From: a bacterium
Lineage (GTDB): Bacteria > Actinomycetota > Acidimicrobiia > Spongiisociales > Spongiisociaceae
Reading direction: 5' to 3'
Assembly: GCA_028820935.1 (NCBI GenBank)
Contig: JAPPHZ010000046.1
Location: forward strand, 1-45,067
DNA: 45,067 nucleotides
Below the pieces are notes generated by a model that did no database searches, was not told the DNA's origin, and was given only the letters and a program-made list of their open reading frames with translations. Made by a program: the position numbers and the translations under genes. Positions within the stretch are counted from its first letter, which is position 1; every line of letters begins with the position of its first letter. This document shows positions 24,283 to 31,901 of the stretch, piece by piece.

Positions 24283-25028
24283 GTCCTCCAGCCGACCAGG
24301 GTGTCGTGGGCGGTCCGTCTCTCGCAGCCGGATCGCTGCACGATGCCGACCCCGTCCGATTCGACCGTGGTGTTCGTGCACCCGCCTGCTTCGTAGGCCT
24401 GGTAGGTCACGCGACCGCGGTCCACGGGGACGGGCTCGCCATCTAGGCCGAGCGCGGACGGCTCGCTCCACCGTACTTCAATCGGCGGGTCGTCGCACCG
24501 GGTGAAGAGTTCGGACCACACGACCGGCGATCGGAGATGGTCCCCGTCGCACAGGAGGTAGCGCACCACCACGTCCTCGCCGGTGTCGAGACCCTCGATC
24601 CTGGCCGGCCACCGGCTCGGGCCCTGGCCGCCGGGGGTGCAGGGTCCGATGGTGAGGCGGTAGCGGGCGCCCGGCTCCCACGCGAAGTCCCTGGTGTTGG
24701 GATCGAGGGGCGTGGACGGCAAGGATGAGTCCGTTCCCGGCAGGATGGCGCCATCGCAGTCGTATCCACCCCAGTTGACGGCCAGATCCCGGGGATGGCG
24801 GGGATTCCACTGGATCCCGGTGTGGGCGCCTCCTTCGTGGCGTGCCGGCGACCAGAAGGACGCCTGGATGGCGAAGAAGGCCAGGCGGCTGACCTCCGGC
24901 GGCTTCAGCACCTCCAGGATCACCGAGACCGATGCCAGGGGAACATCGGGAACATCCCACCAGACGTGGAACGAGGAGGCCCCGTTGGGGGATGGCGGCA
25001 ACCCGCGCTCCCGGAGCGGACCGCTCAC
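24279..25028 (-). CDS. Conserved actinobacterial protein of unknown function
   Basis: A 249-residue, mostly beta-structured soluble protein without signal peptide or helix. Conserved-looking blocks include SSFHVWWDVPD, GGAHTGIQWNPRHP followed by AVNWGGYD, DPNTRDFAWEPGARYRLTI, a VVWSELFTRCDDPPIEVRWS segment and GGCTNTTVESDG near the end. I recognise this combination from hypothetical proteins of many actinobacteria, but no function is known. The Trp/Gly-rich pattern might suit a carbohydrate-binding fold; that is a guess. GTG start; the last codon overlaps the thiD start, so expression is coupled with thiD. Confidence 0.75.
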   Translation of the reverse strand: MSGPLRERGLPPSPNGASSFHVWWDVPDVPLASVSVILEVLKPPEVSRLAFFAIQASFWSPARHEGGAHTGIQWNPRHPRDLAVNWGGYDCDGAILPGTDSSLPSTPLDPNTRDFAWEPGARYRLTIGPCTPGGQGPSRWPARIEGLDTGEDVVVRYLLCDGDHLRSPVVWSELFTRCDDPPIEVRWSEPSALGLDGEPVPVDRGRVTYQAYEAGGCTNTTVESDGVGIVQRSGCERRTAHDTLVGWRT

Positions 25029-25124
25029 CTACGGCCCTGTCCTGGTGGCGGGATCACCCGGGGGCGCCGTAGTGCCTGGCCGGCGCAGGAGCTGGGACAG
25101 TTCCGGGGCCAAACGGGAGCCTCC

Positions 25125-26816
25125 TTACAAGGGGATGGTGGGTGGAAGGAAGGAGACAACGAGCGTTGCCCTGCTGTAGTCGCCGTCGGTTCCGACACCC
25201 AGAGCTATCGGGCCCAGCCATCGTGACAGCATCGAGAGCAATCCGTCATCCGTCCCCATCCCGGTGGAACCTATCCGGTCGATGACGGTGGCAAGGTCGA
25301 CGTAGGCCAGGAGAAGTGGGTCGTAGGAGATCTGCTCGACAGTCCGGCGGTATCGATCGGTGTCGGATATCCGACCTCTCGTACCCTGCTGGACGGCCAC
25401 CGTGGTCTCGAGCGCATCTGCACTTGTTCCGATGGTGAGGAACCCACCATTGAGTATGTAACCGAACGAGAGATCCTCGTCCTCCATCACTTGAGCGGGC
25501 CGGCCGCCGCCAAAGTCGAGTTCTTGCAGGGACACGCCGGTCAGCGAAGTGACACCGCCCGTGATGCGGTCCATCGTCCCTGCCAGGGCGTTCGCGGACA
25601 GGGGCCGGTGGGATAGCGCGGCTACCGCCTCGACGAAGGAACCCTGGCGGTCAGGGCTGTGGGCGGCTATGACCAGCTGACCGCCCAGATGGTCGAACAG
25701 GTCTGCCTCGAGGTCGAGCCCGGTCCCGAGATCCACGAATCCCAGAGCGAGGTCCAGGGCATCGGCCAGCGTGGCGCCCTGATCGAAGTCCCCGCCATCC
25801 TCACCCGACGGCAGGTCGAACAGGTAGCCGCCCGGAATCAGACCCGCTATCTCGCACCCGCCAAGGACTTCCCGCCAGCGGTCCATGTCGGGATCGAACC
25901 CAATGGAGACGAACCCCAACGCATCGGCCGGGACGATGGCATCCGTGACAACGGCCGAGGTATCGGTCCACCAGCTGGTCACATCCGGCGTCGCCAGATC
26001 GACGACCAGGCCGTCACCGACCCAATCGGCCGAGATCATCAACCACTCAGGCGTGTCGAACGGGACTCCTGGGCAGAAGCTGCGATCGGGATCACCCATC
26101 CGCCCGGCGAGCCACTCCAGGTCCACGTACGCCGACGCGAAACGCCCGTCGCGCGCCGCGGCCCTTGCCTCCTGGAAGCGCCGGGCGGAGCCGAGGGCAT
26201 CGGGATGATCGCCGTAGATTCTCTCCAGCATCCCTTCAATCAGCCCGCTGTCGGTGCCGAAGAGAACGAGGTTTCCGGCCTGGGCGTAAACCTGTTCCTC
26301 CATCCACCCGTTGCCGGTTCCCGCCCAGAGAACGCCATCATCGACTACCTGGCGCTCGAACGAAGTTGGCGCCCTCCGCTCCTGTTTCTCGAGCCAACCC
26401 TGCAAGAACTCGGCGGCCGCATCTCTGTCACTCGCCGCCACGGTGACCGCCACGCCGATACCGCCGTCCTCCAGGTCGACCACCGCCGCCGACACCTCGG
26501 TCCCTATCCAGGTGCCAAGTCCCCCGAGGACGGTCTCGATGGCATCGGGCAGGATGCCCTCTCCCTCGTCTTCCAACCCGCCGAGCCCTTCGAGTTCATC
26601 GAGCTGATCGAACAGCAAAGGAAGGATCCCGGAAGGACTCTCTCCAAGTGCCAGGTCCAGCCACACGTAGGCGACGGCGTCCTCCGGGTAGTACGAGGCG
26701 GACGCCTCTGGCCGAGTCACGGAACCGGGACGGTCCTCGGAAAGTACCCGCCAGACCCACACGGACGCGACAGCGGCTGCTACCAGTGCGACTGCGATCA
26801 TCTCTTTACGGGTCAC
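25125..26816 (-). CDS. DUF3352 domain-containing membrane-anchored protein
   Basis: A 563-residue protein with one N-terminal membrane helix (EMIAVALVAAAVASVWVWRVL, near residues 5-24) and a long outside domain of the DUF3352 type, with the entry pattern YYPEDAVAYVWLDLALG, repeated alpha/beta segments and regions such as LPDAIETVLGGLGTWIGTEVSAAVVDL. The family is found in actinobacteria and related groups without known function. No catalytic motif is visible. GTG start with a -10 box 8 nt upstream. It precedes the thiD-coupled unknown gene on the same strand by about 100 bp. Confidence 0.83.
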   Translation of the reverse strand: MTRKEMIAVALVAAAVASVWVWRVLSEDRPGSVTRPEASASYYPEDAVAYVWLDLALGESPSGILPLLFDQLDELEGLGGLEDEGEGILPDAIETVLGGLGTWIGTEVSAAVVDLEDGGIGVAVTVAASDRDAAAEFLQGWLEKQERRAPTSFERQVVDDGVLWAGTGNGWMEEQVYAQAGNLVLFGTDSGLIEGMLERIYGDHPDALGSARRFQEARAAARDGRFASAYVDLEWLAGRMGDPDRSFCPGVPFDTPEWLMISADWVGDGLVVDLATPDVTSWWTDTSAVVTDAIVPADALGFVSIGFDPDMDRWREVLGGCEIAGLIPGGYLFDLPSGEDGGDFDQGATLADALDLALGFVDLGTGLDLEADLFDHLGGQLVIAAHSPDRQGSFVEAVAALSHRPLSANALAGTMDRITGGVTSLTGVSLQELDFGGGRPAQVMEDEDLSFGYILNGGFLTIGTSADALETTVAVQQGTRGRISDTDRYRRTVEQISYDPLLLAYVDLATVIDRIGSTGMGTDDGLLSMLSRWLGPIALGVGTDGDYSRATLVVSFLPPTIPL

Positions 26817-26824
26817 GGGTCACC

Positions 26825-26830
26825 ACGGTA
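26825..26830 (-). promoter_or_regulatory. -10 box, leaderless promoter of the DUF3352 gene
   Basis: Reverse-strand TACCGT is 8 nt from the GTG start at 26816. Confidence 0.45.
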
Positions 26831-26903
26831 CCGAAAGACCGTGACAAGCAGGCAGGCCACCGGCCTCGGTCGCTCGCCGCAGCCCTGGGATCGCCGGCTC
26901 CGC

Positions 26904-26909
26904 GATAAT
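26904..26909 (+). promoter_or_regulatory. Possible -10 box of fdhD
   Basis: GATAAT, one base from the classical TATAAT, about 50 nt before the fdhD start, which has a GGGGAGAG ribosome-binding site. No strong -35 is visible. Confidence 0.3.
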
Positions 26910-26961
26910 CAAAGGAACCGAGGCATCGACCCGATCACGACTGTCGGCATGGGGAGAGCAC

Positions 26962-27786
26962 ATGTCAACCAGTTCATCCCGCCCCGTACTCCGCGTCAGC
27001 GAGGAGGGTCGAGCGGCGCTGAGCGATCTGTTGCCGACCGAGGAACCGATCGAGTTCCGGCTCCAGGGGGTTCCGATCGCGGTCCTGATGCGCACTCCGG
27101 GCCATGACGAGGAGCTTGCCCGGGGCTTCGCCCTCACCGAGGGCATCATCCTGCACCCTGAGGAGCTGGCCGAGGTCCGGGCGCTGCCGGGCCTGGACGG
27201 GGCAGGACGCTATGACCTGGTCCTGGCCGAGGGGATCCGGGTCGACGAGGAGCAGTTTCGCCGCAACCTCTACGCCACCTCCTCATGCGGCGTCTGTGGC
27301 AAGGCCTCGATCGATGCAGTGCGGGTGGCGGCGCCGCCGCTCCCGGCCGGTCCGGTCATCCCCGGCGGCCTGCTGCAGGATCTTATGGAGTCGATGCGCT
27401 CGGCCCAGGCCGGCTTCGACGCCACCGGCGGGCTCCACGCCGCCGCCGCCTTCACCGGCGAGGGCGAGTTCCTGGGTGCCCGCGAGGACGTGGGCCGGCA
27501 CAACGCCATGGACAAGCTGGTCGGCCGGCTTTCGTCCCGCCGCTGGCCGATGGGGGAGATGGTCATCACTGTCTCCGGCCGGGTGTCGTTTGAGTTGGTG
27601 CAGAAGGCGGCGGTGGCCGGGATCAGCATTCTGGCCGGCGTCTCGGCCGCCTCCTCCCTGGCGGTAGATCTCGCCGATGAGCTGGGCCTGACCGTGGCGG
27701 GCTTCGTCAGGCCGGGCGGATTCAACCTCTACACCCACCCCCACCGCATCGCGTCTCAGGACCAGAGGCCTCCTACCGACGATTGA
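26962..27786 (+). CDS. fdhD: Formate dehydrogenase accessory sulfurtransferase
   Basis: FdhD passes sulfur from a cysteine desulfurase to the molybdenum cofactor of formate dehydrogenase. The 274-residue protein shows the sulfur-carrying CxxC in SSCGVCGKAS (Cys109, Cys112), LMRTPGHDEELARGFALTEG, the REDVGRHNAMDKLVG motif and VTVSGRVSFELVQKAA. GGGGAGAG sits just before the ATG. No formate dehydrogenase subunit lies in the window, so the target enzyme is elsewhere. A MogA/MoaB gene converges from the other side, consistent with molybdenum-cofactor use. Confidence 0.95.
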   Translation: MSTSSSRPVLRVSEEGRAALSDLLPTEEPIEFRLQGVPIAVLMRTPGHDEELARGFALTEGIILHPEELAEVRALPGLDGAGRYDLVLAEGIRVDEEQFRRNLYATSSCGVCGKASIDAVRVAAPPLPAGPVIPGGLLQDLMESMRSAQAGFDATGGLHAAAAFTGEGEFLGAREDVGRHNAMDKLVGRLSSRRWPMGEMVITVSGRVSFELVQKAAVAGISILAGVSAASSLAVDLADELGLTVAGFVRPGGFNLYTHPHRIASQDQRPPTDD

Positions 27787-27795
27787 GCGTTGAAA

Positions 27796-27810
27796 CGCCT
27801 TGGCCAGGCG
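27796..27810 (+). terminator. Small hairpin after fdhD
   Basis: CGCCT and AGGCG arms with a 5-nt loop begin ten bases after the fdhD stop. No U-tract follows; it may end the fdhD transcript together with the repeat array downstream. Confidence 0.3.
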
Positions 27811-27854
27811 CCGCCCGCCTATCCCACCCCGAACCGCGGACCGGCCCGAACCCG

Positions 27855-28032
27855 AACCTTAGGTTCGTGGTGTGGTGTGGCGCGCCGTGAGCCTTAGGTT
27901 GGTGGTGCGTTGCGAGCCTTAGGTTCGTGGTGTGGTGTGGCGCGTTGTGAGCCTTAGGTTCGTGGTGTGGTGTGGTGCGTTGTGAGCCTTAGGTTCGTGG
28001 TGTGGTGTGGTGCGTTGTGAGCCTTAGGTTCG
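27855..28032. repeat. 35-bp tandem repeat array between fdhD and mog
   Basis: The core CCTTAGGTT occurs at 27857, 27892, 27917, 27952, 27987 and 28022: steps of 35, 25, 35, 35 and 35 bp. The unit continues CGTGGTGTGGTGTGG and ends in GCGTTGTGAG or close variants; the 25-bp step has lost ten bases of the GTGTGGTGTGG part. The GA(A/G)CCT-T-AGGTTC core is a near-perfect inverted repeat. The strand bias (G/T-rich on +) and the length variation are typical of a minisatellite. The last unit contains the stop codon of mog (TTA at 28024-28026). Confidence 0.92.
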
Positions 28033-28515
28033 GTGTTCGGTGTCGCCGGCGAGCAGCTGGAGGATGTGGGGTAGCAACGGTTCGAGGGCGTCCATGCCCT
28101 CGGTCACGGCTTTCGGGCTGCCGGGAAGGTTGACCACCAGGCAGGCGCCGATCACACCCGCCACGCCGCGTGACAGGGCGGCCATGGGCGTGTGGCGCAG
28201 GCCTTCCGCCCGGATCAGCTCCGCCAGGCCGGCCGCCGGCCGGTCGATCAGGGCGGCGGTGGCCTCGGGGGTCACGTCCCGGGGGCCGAATCCCGTACCG
28301 CCCGTGGTGACGATCAGCCGGCGCCGCGGGGCCAGCCGCGCCAGCAACTCCTGGATCGTCTCCCGGTCGTCCGGGACCAGGTGGCGGTCGACCCCGAAGC
28401 CCAGCCCGGAGAGCCGGGCGGCTAGAACGTCGCCGGACGTGTCGGCCCGGGTCCCGTGGGTCACCCCGTCGCTCACGGTCACCGCAGATGCCTTGATGGT
28501 GTCCATGGCCCCCAT
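28024..28515 (-). CDS. Molybdopterin adenylyltransferase / MoaB-like protein
   Basis: A 163-residue MogA/MoaB-family protein that acts late in molybdenum-cofactor synthesis, binding or adenylylating molybdopterin. It has [22 protein letters not shown], the nucleotide-binding [17 protein letters not shown] and the late [25 protein letters not shown]. MogA and MoaB cannot be separated on these motifs. ATG at 28515 or 28506 may be the start. Its stop codon lies inside the last unit of the tandem repeat array, so the end of the gene may have been set by the array. It is divergent from surE. Confidence 0.92.
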   Translation of the reverse strand: MGAMDTIKASAVTVSDGVTHGTRADTSGDVLAARLSGLGFGVDRHLVPDDRETIQELLARLAPRRRLIVTTGGTGFGPRDVTPEATAALIDRPAAGLAELIRAEGLRHTPMAALSRGVAGVIGACLVVNLPGSPKAVTEGMDALEPLLPHILQLLAGDTEHRT

Positions 28516-28567
28516 GCTACGAGACCTTCACGCCACCCCGGACGCCCGATGCCGGTCCCGGGCGGGC

Positions 28568-28573
28568 TAGCCT
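28568..28573 (+). promoter_or_regulatory. -10 box, leaderless promoter of surE
   Basis: TAGCCT lies 6 nt before the GTG at 28580. Confidence 0.5.
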
Positions 28574-28579
28574 GCCCGC

Positions 28580-29389
28580 GTGTCCTGGATCCTCCTCACC
28601 AACGACGACGGCGTGGACAGTCCCGCCCTCCCACCCTTCCGCGCCGCCCTCCGGTCGCTGGGAGAGGTGCGCACGGTGGTCCCGGCCGGGCAGCGAAGCT
28701 GGATCGGGAAGGCCCTGACCCGCTTCGAGCCCATCGAGGTGGCCGAAGTGGACCAGGATGGCGCCACTGTCGTGACCGTGTCGGGCACCCCGGCCGACGC
28801 CGTGCAGGTGGCGGCCGGGTACTTCGGATCACCTCCGGACCTGGTGGTCTCCGGCATCAACATCGGCTACAACCACGGCGCCGGTTACATCATCAGCTCC
28901 GGGACCGTCGGCGCCGCCTTCGAGGGATGGGAGCTCGGGATCCGGTCCGTCGCCTTCTCGACCGGGGTGCGGGGACGCTGGCACACCTGGTATCCGATCA
29001 TGCGGTCCGCTTCCTCCGCCCCTGCCTGGAAGCGCCTGGCAGCGGTCTGCGCCGACATCCTGGGCGATCTGCTGGCCGCCGACCTCGTCGCCGACGTGGT
29101 CACCGTCAACCTCCCGTGGGAGGCCGACCTCGCCACCCCCCGCCGGGTGGTTCCGCCCGCCCGCGTCACCTACGGACAGATGCACGAGCGCCTTCCCGAC
29201 GGGACCTACACCCACAACTACCAGGAGGACTTCGGAGAAATCCCGCTGGACACCGACATCGGTGTGAACCATGCGGGCGAGATCGCCATTACCCCCCTGA
29301 TGGCCCCGGCTTCGCCTCCGGTTGCCGAGGAATCCCGGAACCGCCTGGAACGCCCGGCGGGGGCTGGCGAGAGAAAGGGCCGGAAGTGA
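28580..29389 (+). CDS. surE: 5'/3'-nucleotidase SurE
   Basis: Metal-dependent nucleoside-monophosphate phosphatase linked to stress survival. The 269-residue protein begins WILLTNDDGVDSPAL (metal motif NDDG), and has VVPAGQRSWIGKALT, GTPADAVQVA and the SGINIGYNHG motif with SSGTVGAAFEG. The loop that is usually QSG/QSATS is QRSWIG here, a common variation in actinobacteria. The C-terminal tail is basic (GERKGRK). GTG start with a -10 box 6 nt upstream. Confidence 0.92.
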   Translation: MSWILLTNDDGVDSPALPPFRAALRSLGEVRTVVPAGQRSWIGKALTRFEPIEVAEVDQDGATVVTVSGTPADAVQVAAGYFGSPPDLVVSGINIGYNHGAGYIISSGTVGAAFEGWELGIRSVAFSTGVRGRWHTWYPIMRSASSAPAWKRLAAVCADILGDLLAADLVADVVTVNLPWEADLATPRRVVPPARVTYGQMHERLPDGTYTHNYQEDFGEIPLDTDIGVNHAGEIAITPLMAPASPPVAEESRNRLERPAGAGERKGRK

Positions 29390-29466
29390 GCTATCTCACT
29401 GATCGGGCCAGCCAATCCAAGCTACCCACGGTGGCGGCGCTCGCGGCGCTGCTCATCGCCACCTAA

Positions 29467-29673
29467 ATGGATTGGCAATGGGTCTGGGGAGTGTTCTTCC
29501 TGTACTGGGCCGTTCTCGGCATCGTGACCGGCCAGGCCTTCGTGGTGCGAACCGTCGATCAAGATGAGAACCCTGCCCTCTTCTGGCTGATCAGCGTTAC
29601 GTGGCTGGTGCTTGCCGCACTGTCCATCCTCTACGACCTCCTTCCCGAGAATGCCCTCCTCTGGTTGGGATAG
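29467..29673 (+). CDS. Small two-helix membrane protein upstream of the Rieske oxygenase
   Basis: A 68-residue protein with two hydrophobic stretches, WVWGVFFLYWAVLGIVTGQAFVV and ALFWLISVTWLVLAALSILY, joined by RTVDQDENP. It starts at ATG 29467, without a clear Shine-Dalgarno sequence, and ends 22 bp before the Rieske gene. Function is unknown; a membrane tether or a fortuitous neighbour are both possible. It uses codons like its neighbours, with GC-rich third positions, supporting real coding. Confidence 0.6.
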   Translation: MDWQWVWGVFFLYWAVLGIVTGQAFVVRTVDQDENPALFWLISVTWLVLAALSILYDLLPENALLWLG

Positions 29674-29695
29674 AGCGGTGGCTGAAGGAAGAGGA

Positions 29696-30817
29696 ATGCC
29701 CATCCTGCCGGTGGAGGCATACACCTCCAGAGAGTGGTTCGACCGCGAGCAGGAGCGCATCTTCTCCCGCACCTGGGCTTGCGCCGGTTTTGTCGAGGAT
29801 GTCGCCCAGCCGGGGCAATACGTATCGGTGCAGGCCGGGCTCAACAACATCTTCATCGTCATGGGCAGGGACCGCCGGTTGCGGGCGTTCCACAACATCT
29901 GCCGCCACCGGGGGACGCAGTTGCTGAGGGCGGTGGGCAAGACCCAGCGCGCCATCGTCTGCCCCTACCACGACTGGACCTATGACCTCGAGGGGCGCCT
30001 CATCTCCGTGCCGGACCGGGAACGCCAGTTCCCGGGAGTCGACCTGGACTGCGTCAGCCTCAAGAAGGCCTCGGTGGACCTGTGGCGGGGGATGCTATGG
30101 GTGCATCCCGATGAGAACGCGGGTTCGATAATGGACTGGTTCGGCGAGGTGGAGCCGCACCTTGGCCCTCACGAGGTGGACGAGTTGGCCGAGTACCCGA
30201 AGGGCCGCACCGAGCACACCATCAAGGCCAACTGGAAGATTGTGGTCGAGAACTACATCGACGGCTACCACCTGGCGCACCTCCACTCCGGGACGCTGCG
30301 GATGTACGACCACTCGCGCATCGAGTCGGGCTTCGTCGGCCCGCACTTCGCGTTCTGGGAGCCCCTGGCGCCTGACTACGCCAAGGACGTCGAGAAGAAC
30401 TCGCCCTATCCGCTGGTGATTCCAGCCGAGCAGGCGGGCGCGTGGGTGCCGATGCTCTTTCCCGGCATAGGACTGGCGGAGACCGAGAGCACCTGGTCCC
30501 TGTTCCATGTGAACCCTCTCTCGCCCGACCGCACCCGGGTGGTCATCCGCACCAGGGTGGCCGCCGTTCCGTACCGGGCCTTCGCCCGCCAGGCGGCGCG
30601 CTCGCGACGGTTCTGGGCCAGGCGCGTCTCCGGCAAGTTCGAAGGGCACGGAGACGACCCCATGGCCTCGGGCGACTTCATGGCCGAGGACATCTATGCC
30701 TGCGAGCAGCAACAGCGGTCCCTCCGGAGCCCCTACTTCGAGCATGGCCCCTCGTCGGTGGGCGAGGCCGGGGTACGAGAGCACCAGGAACTGGTGCGGC
30801 GCTGGGTCGAGGGATAG
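29696..30817 (+). CDS. Rieske non-heme iron oxygenase, large (alpha) subunit
   Basis: Oxygenase component of a two-component Rieske system, 373 residues. The Rieske [2Fe-2S] centre is given by CRHRG and, 17 residues on, CPYHDW. The mononuclear iron site shows ENYIDGYHLAHLH (Asp-x2-His-x4-His) and a late AEDIYACEQQQRSL segment expected to give the aspartate ligand. ATG at 29696 has AAGGA at 29685-29689; GTG 29678 is possible but less likely. No small beta subunit follows, so it is of the alpha-only class, like GbcA or CntA relatives. Substrate is unknown; the reductase is next. Confidence 0.92.
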   Translation: MPILPVEAYTSREWFDREQERIFSRTWACAGFVEDVAQPGQYVSVQAGLNNIFIVMGRDRRLRAFHNICRHRGTQLLRAVGKTQRAIVCPYHDWTYDLEGRLISVPDRERQFPGVDLDCVSLKKASVDLWRGMLWVHPDENAGSIMDWFGEVEPHLGPHEVDELAEYPKGRTEHTIKANWKIVVENYIDGYHLAHLHSGTLRMYDHSRIESGFVGPHFAFWEPLAPDYAKDVEKNSPYPLVIPAEQAGAWVPMLFPGIGLAETESTWSLFHVNPLSPDRTRVVIRTRVAAVPYRAFARQAARSRRFWARRVSGKFEGHGDDPMASGDFMAEDIYACEQQQRSLRSPYFEHGPSSVGEAGVREHQELVRRWVEG

Positions 30818-31873
30818 GTGGACGGAGCATTCCACCGGCTCCGGGTGTCGGCGACCCGGGCCGAGACCGAGCGGGCCACCAGCCTGGTCTTCTACGTTCC
30901 AGAAGGGCTGCGGGAGGCCTTTCGATGGAAGGCCGGTCAGCACGTCACGCTGCGCTTTCACCTCGGTGGGGGAGAGGTCCGCAGGCCCTACTCGATCTCC
31001 GATAGGCCGGAGGGCGGGCGTCTGCGTGTCACCGTCAAGCGGCACGAGAGCGGCCTGGTCTCGAATCACGTGAACGACCGCGTGGCCGCCGGCGACGTGG
31101 TGGAAGTGATGCCTCCCTTCGGCGGCTTCTACCTGGATCCGGATCCCAGGGCCCGGCGCACCTATTACTTCTTCGGTGCGGGCAGCGGCATCACGCCGTT
31201 GTTCGCCATGATCGGCTCCGTCCTGGTGTCCGAGCCCCACTCGGTGGCCCAGCTGGCCTATGGCAATGTCGACGCCGGATCGGCCATCTTCCGTGAGGAC
31301 TTGGCCCGGATGGAGGAGGGCTCGGACGGTCGTCTCCGGGTCCGGCACGTGCTCTCGTCCTCCTCCCGGGCGCCGTCGCTCGCGCCTTGGAGACGCGGAC
31401 GGATCGACGCCAGGTGCGTGGCCGATTTCATCAACGAGCATCCGCCGTACGCCCAGGACACCCGGTACTACGTCTGCGGCCCGGGAGGGATGAACGCCGC
31501 GGTCCGCCGTGCTCTCCTGGATATCGACGTGCCGGACACGCGTATCCACATGGAGAGCTACGGCCCGGTGGAGCCACCCGACGACTCGGTGGAGGGTGTG
31601 GCCGCGGACGCCACGGTACGGCTCGGAGGCGTGACCCTTACCGTTCCCGTGGCGGCCGGGCAGACGGTGCTGGGCGCGACGCGGGCTGCTGACCAAACCC
31701 CGCCGTATTCCTGCGAATCGGGAGTCTGCGGCGCCTGCCGGGCGAGGCTACGCCGGGGAAGAGTCCACCTCCGGGCCCGCATGGCCCTGACCGACGCCGA
31801 CATCTCCGGAGGGACGATTCTTACCTGCCAAGCTCTACCCCTCACCCCCCGGCTCACGGTGGAATACGACTGA
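30818..31873 (+). CDS. Ferredoxin-reductase component with C-terminal [2Fe-2S] domain
   Basis: Reductase of 351 residues in the PaaE/GbcB order: FAD-binding RPYSISD, NAD(P)-binding FGAGSGITPLFAMI and YVCGPGGMN, then plant-type ferredoxin CESGVCGACRARL with the fourth Cys in LTCQ. It should take electrons from NAD(P)H to the Rieske oxygenase directly upstream. The GTG start immediately follows the oxygenase stop, so they are translationally coupled. A lengthened linker (SSSSRAPSLAPWRRGR) lies in the NAD domain. Together they are a complete two-component monooxygenase or demethylase. Confidence 0.93.
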   Translation: MDGAFHRLRVSATRAETERATSLVFYVPEGLREAFRWKAGQHVTLRFHLGGGEVRRPYSISDRPEGGRLRVTVKRHESGLVSNHVNDRVAAGDVVEVMPPFGGFYLDPDPRARRTYYFFGAGSGITPLFAMIGSVLVSEPHSVAQLAYGNVDAGSAIFREDLARMEEGSDGRLRVRHVLSSSSRAPSLAPWRRGRIDARCVADFINEHPPYAQDTRYYVCGPGGMNAAVRRALLDIDVPDTRIHMESYGPVEPPDDSVEGVAADATVRLGGVTLTVPVAAGQTVLGATRAADQTPPYSCESGVCGACRARLRRGRVHLRARMALTDADISGGTILTCQALPLTPRLTVEYD

Positions 31874-31901
31874 GACCGGGCTGCCGGACCAGGATCGGGT
31901 G

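Noticed and set aside
24283-24310. TPP riboswitch upstream of thiD
   Set aside because: thiD starts inside the end of the preceding gene, leaving no leader; no CUGAGA-type core was found.
27855-28032. Regularly spaced repeats as a CRISPR array
   Set aside because: The whole 35-bp unit repeats, with no unique spacers between conserved repeats, and no cas gene is present. It is a tandem minisatellite.
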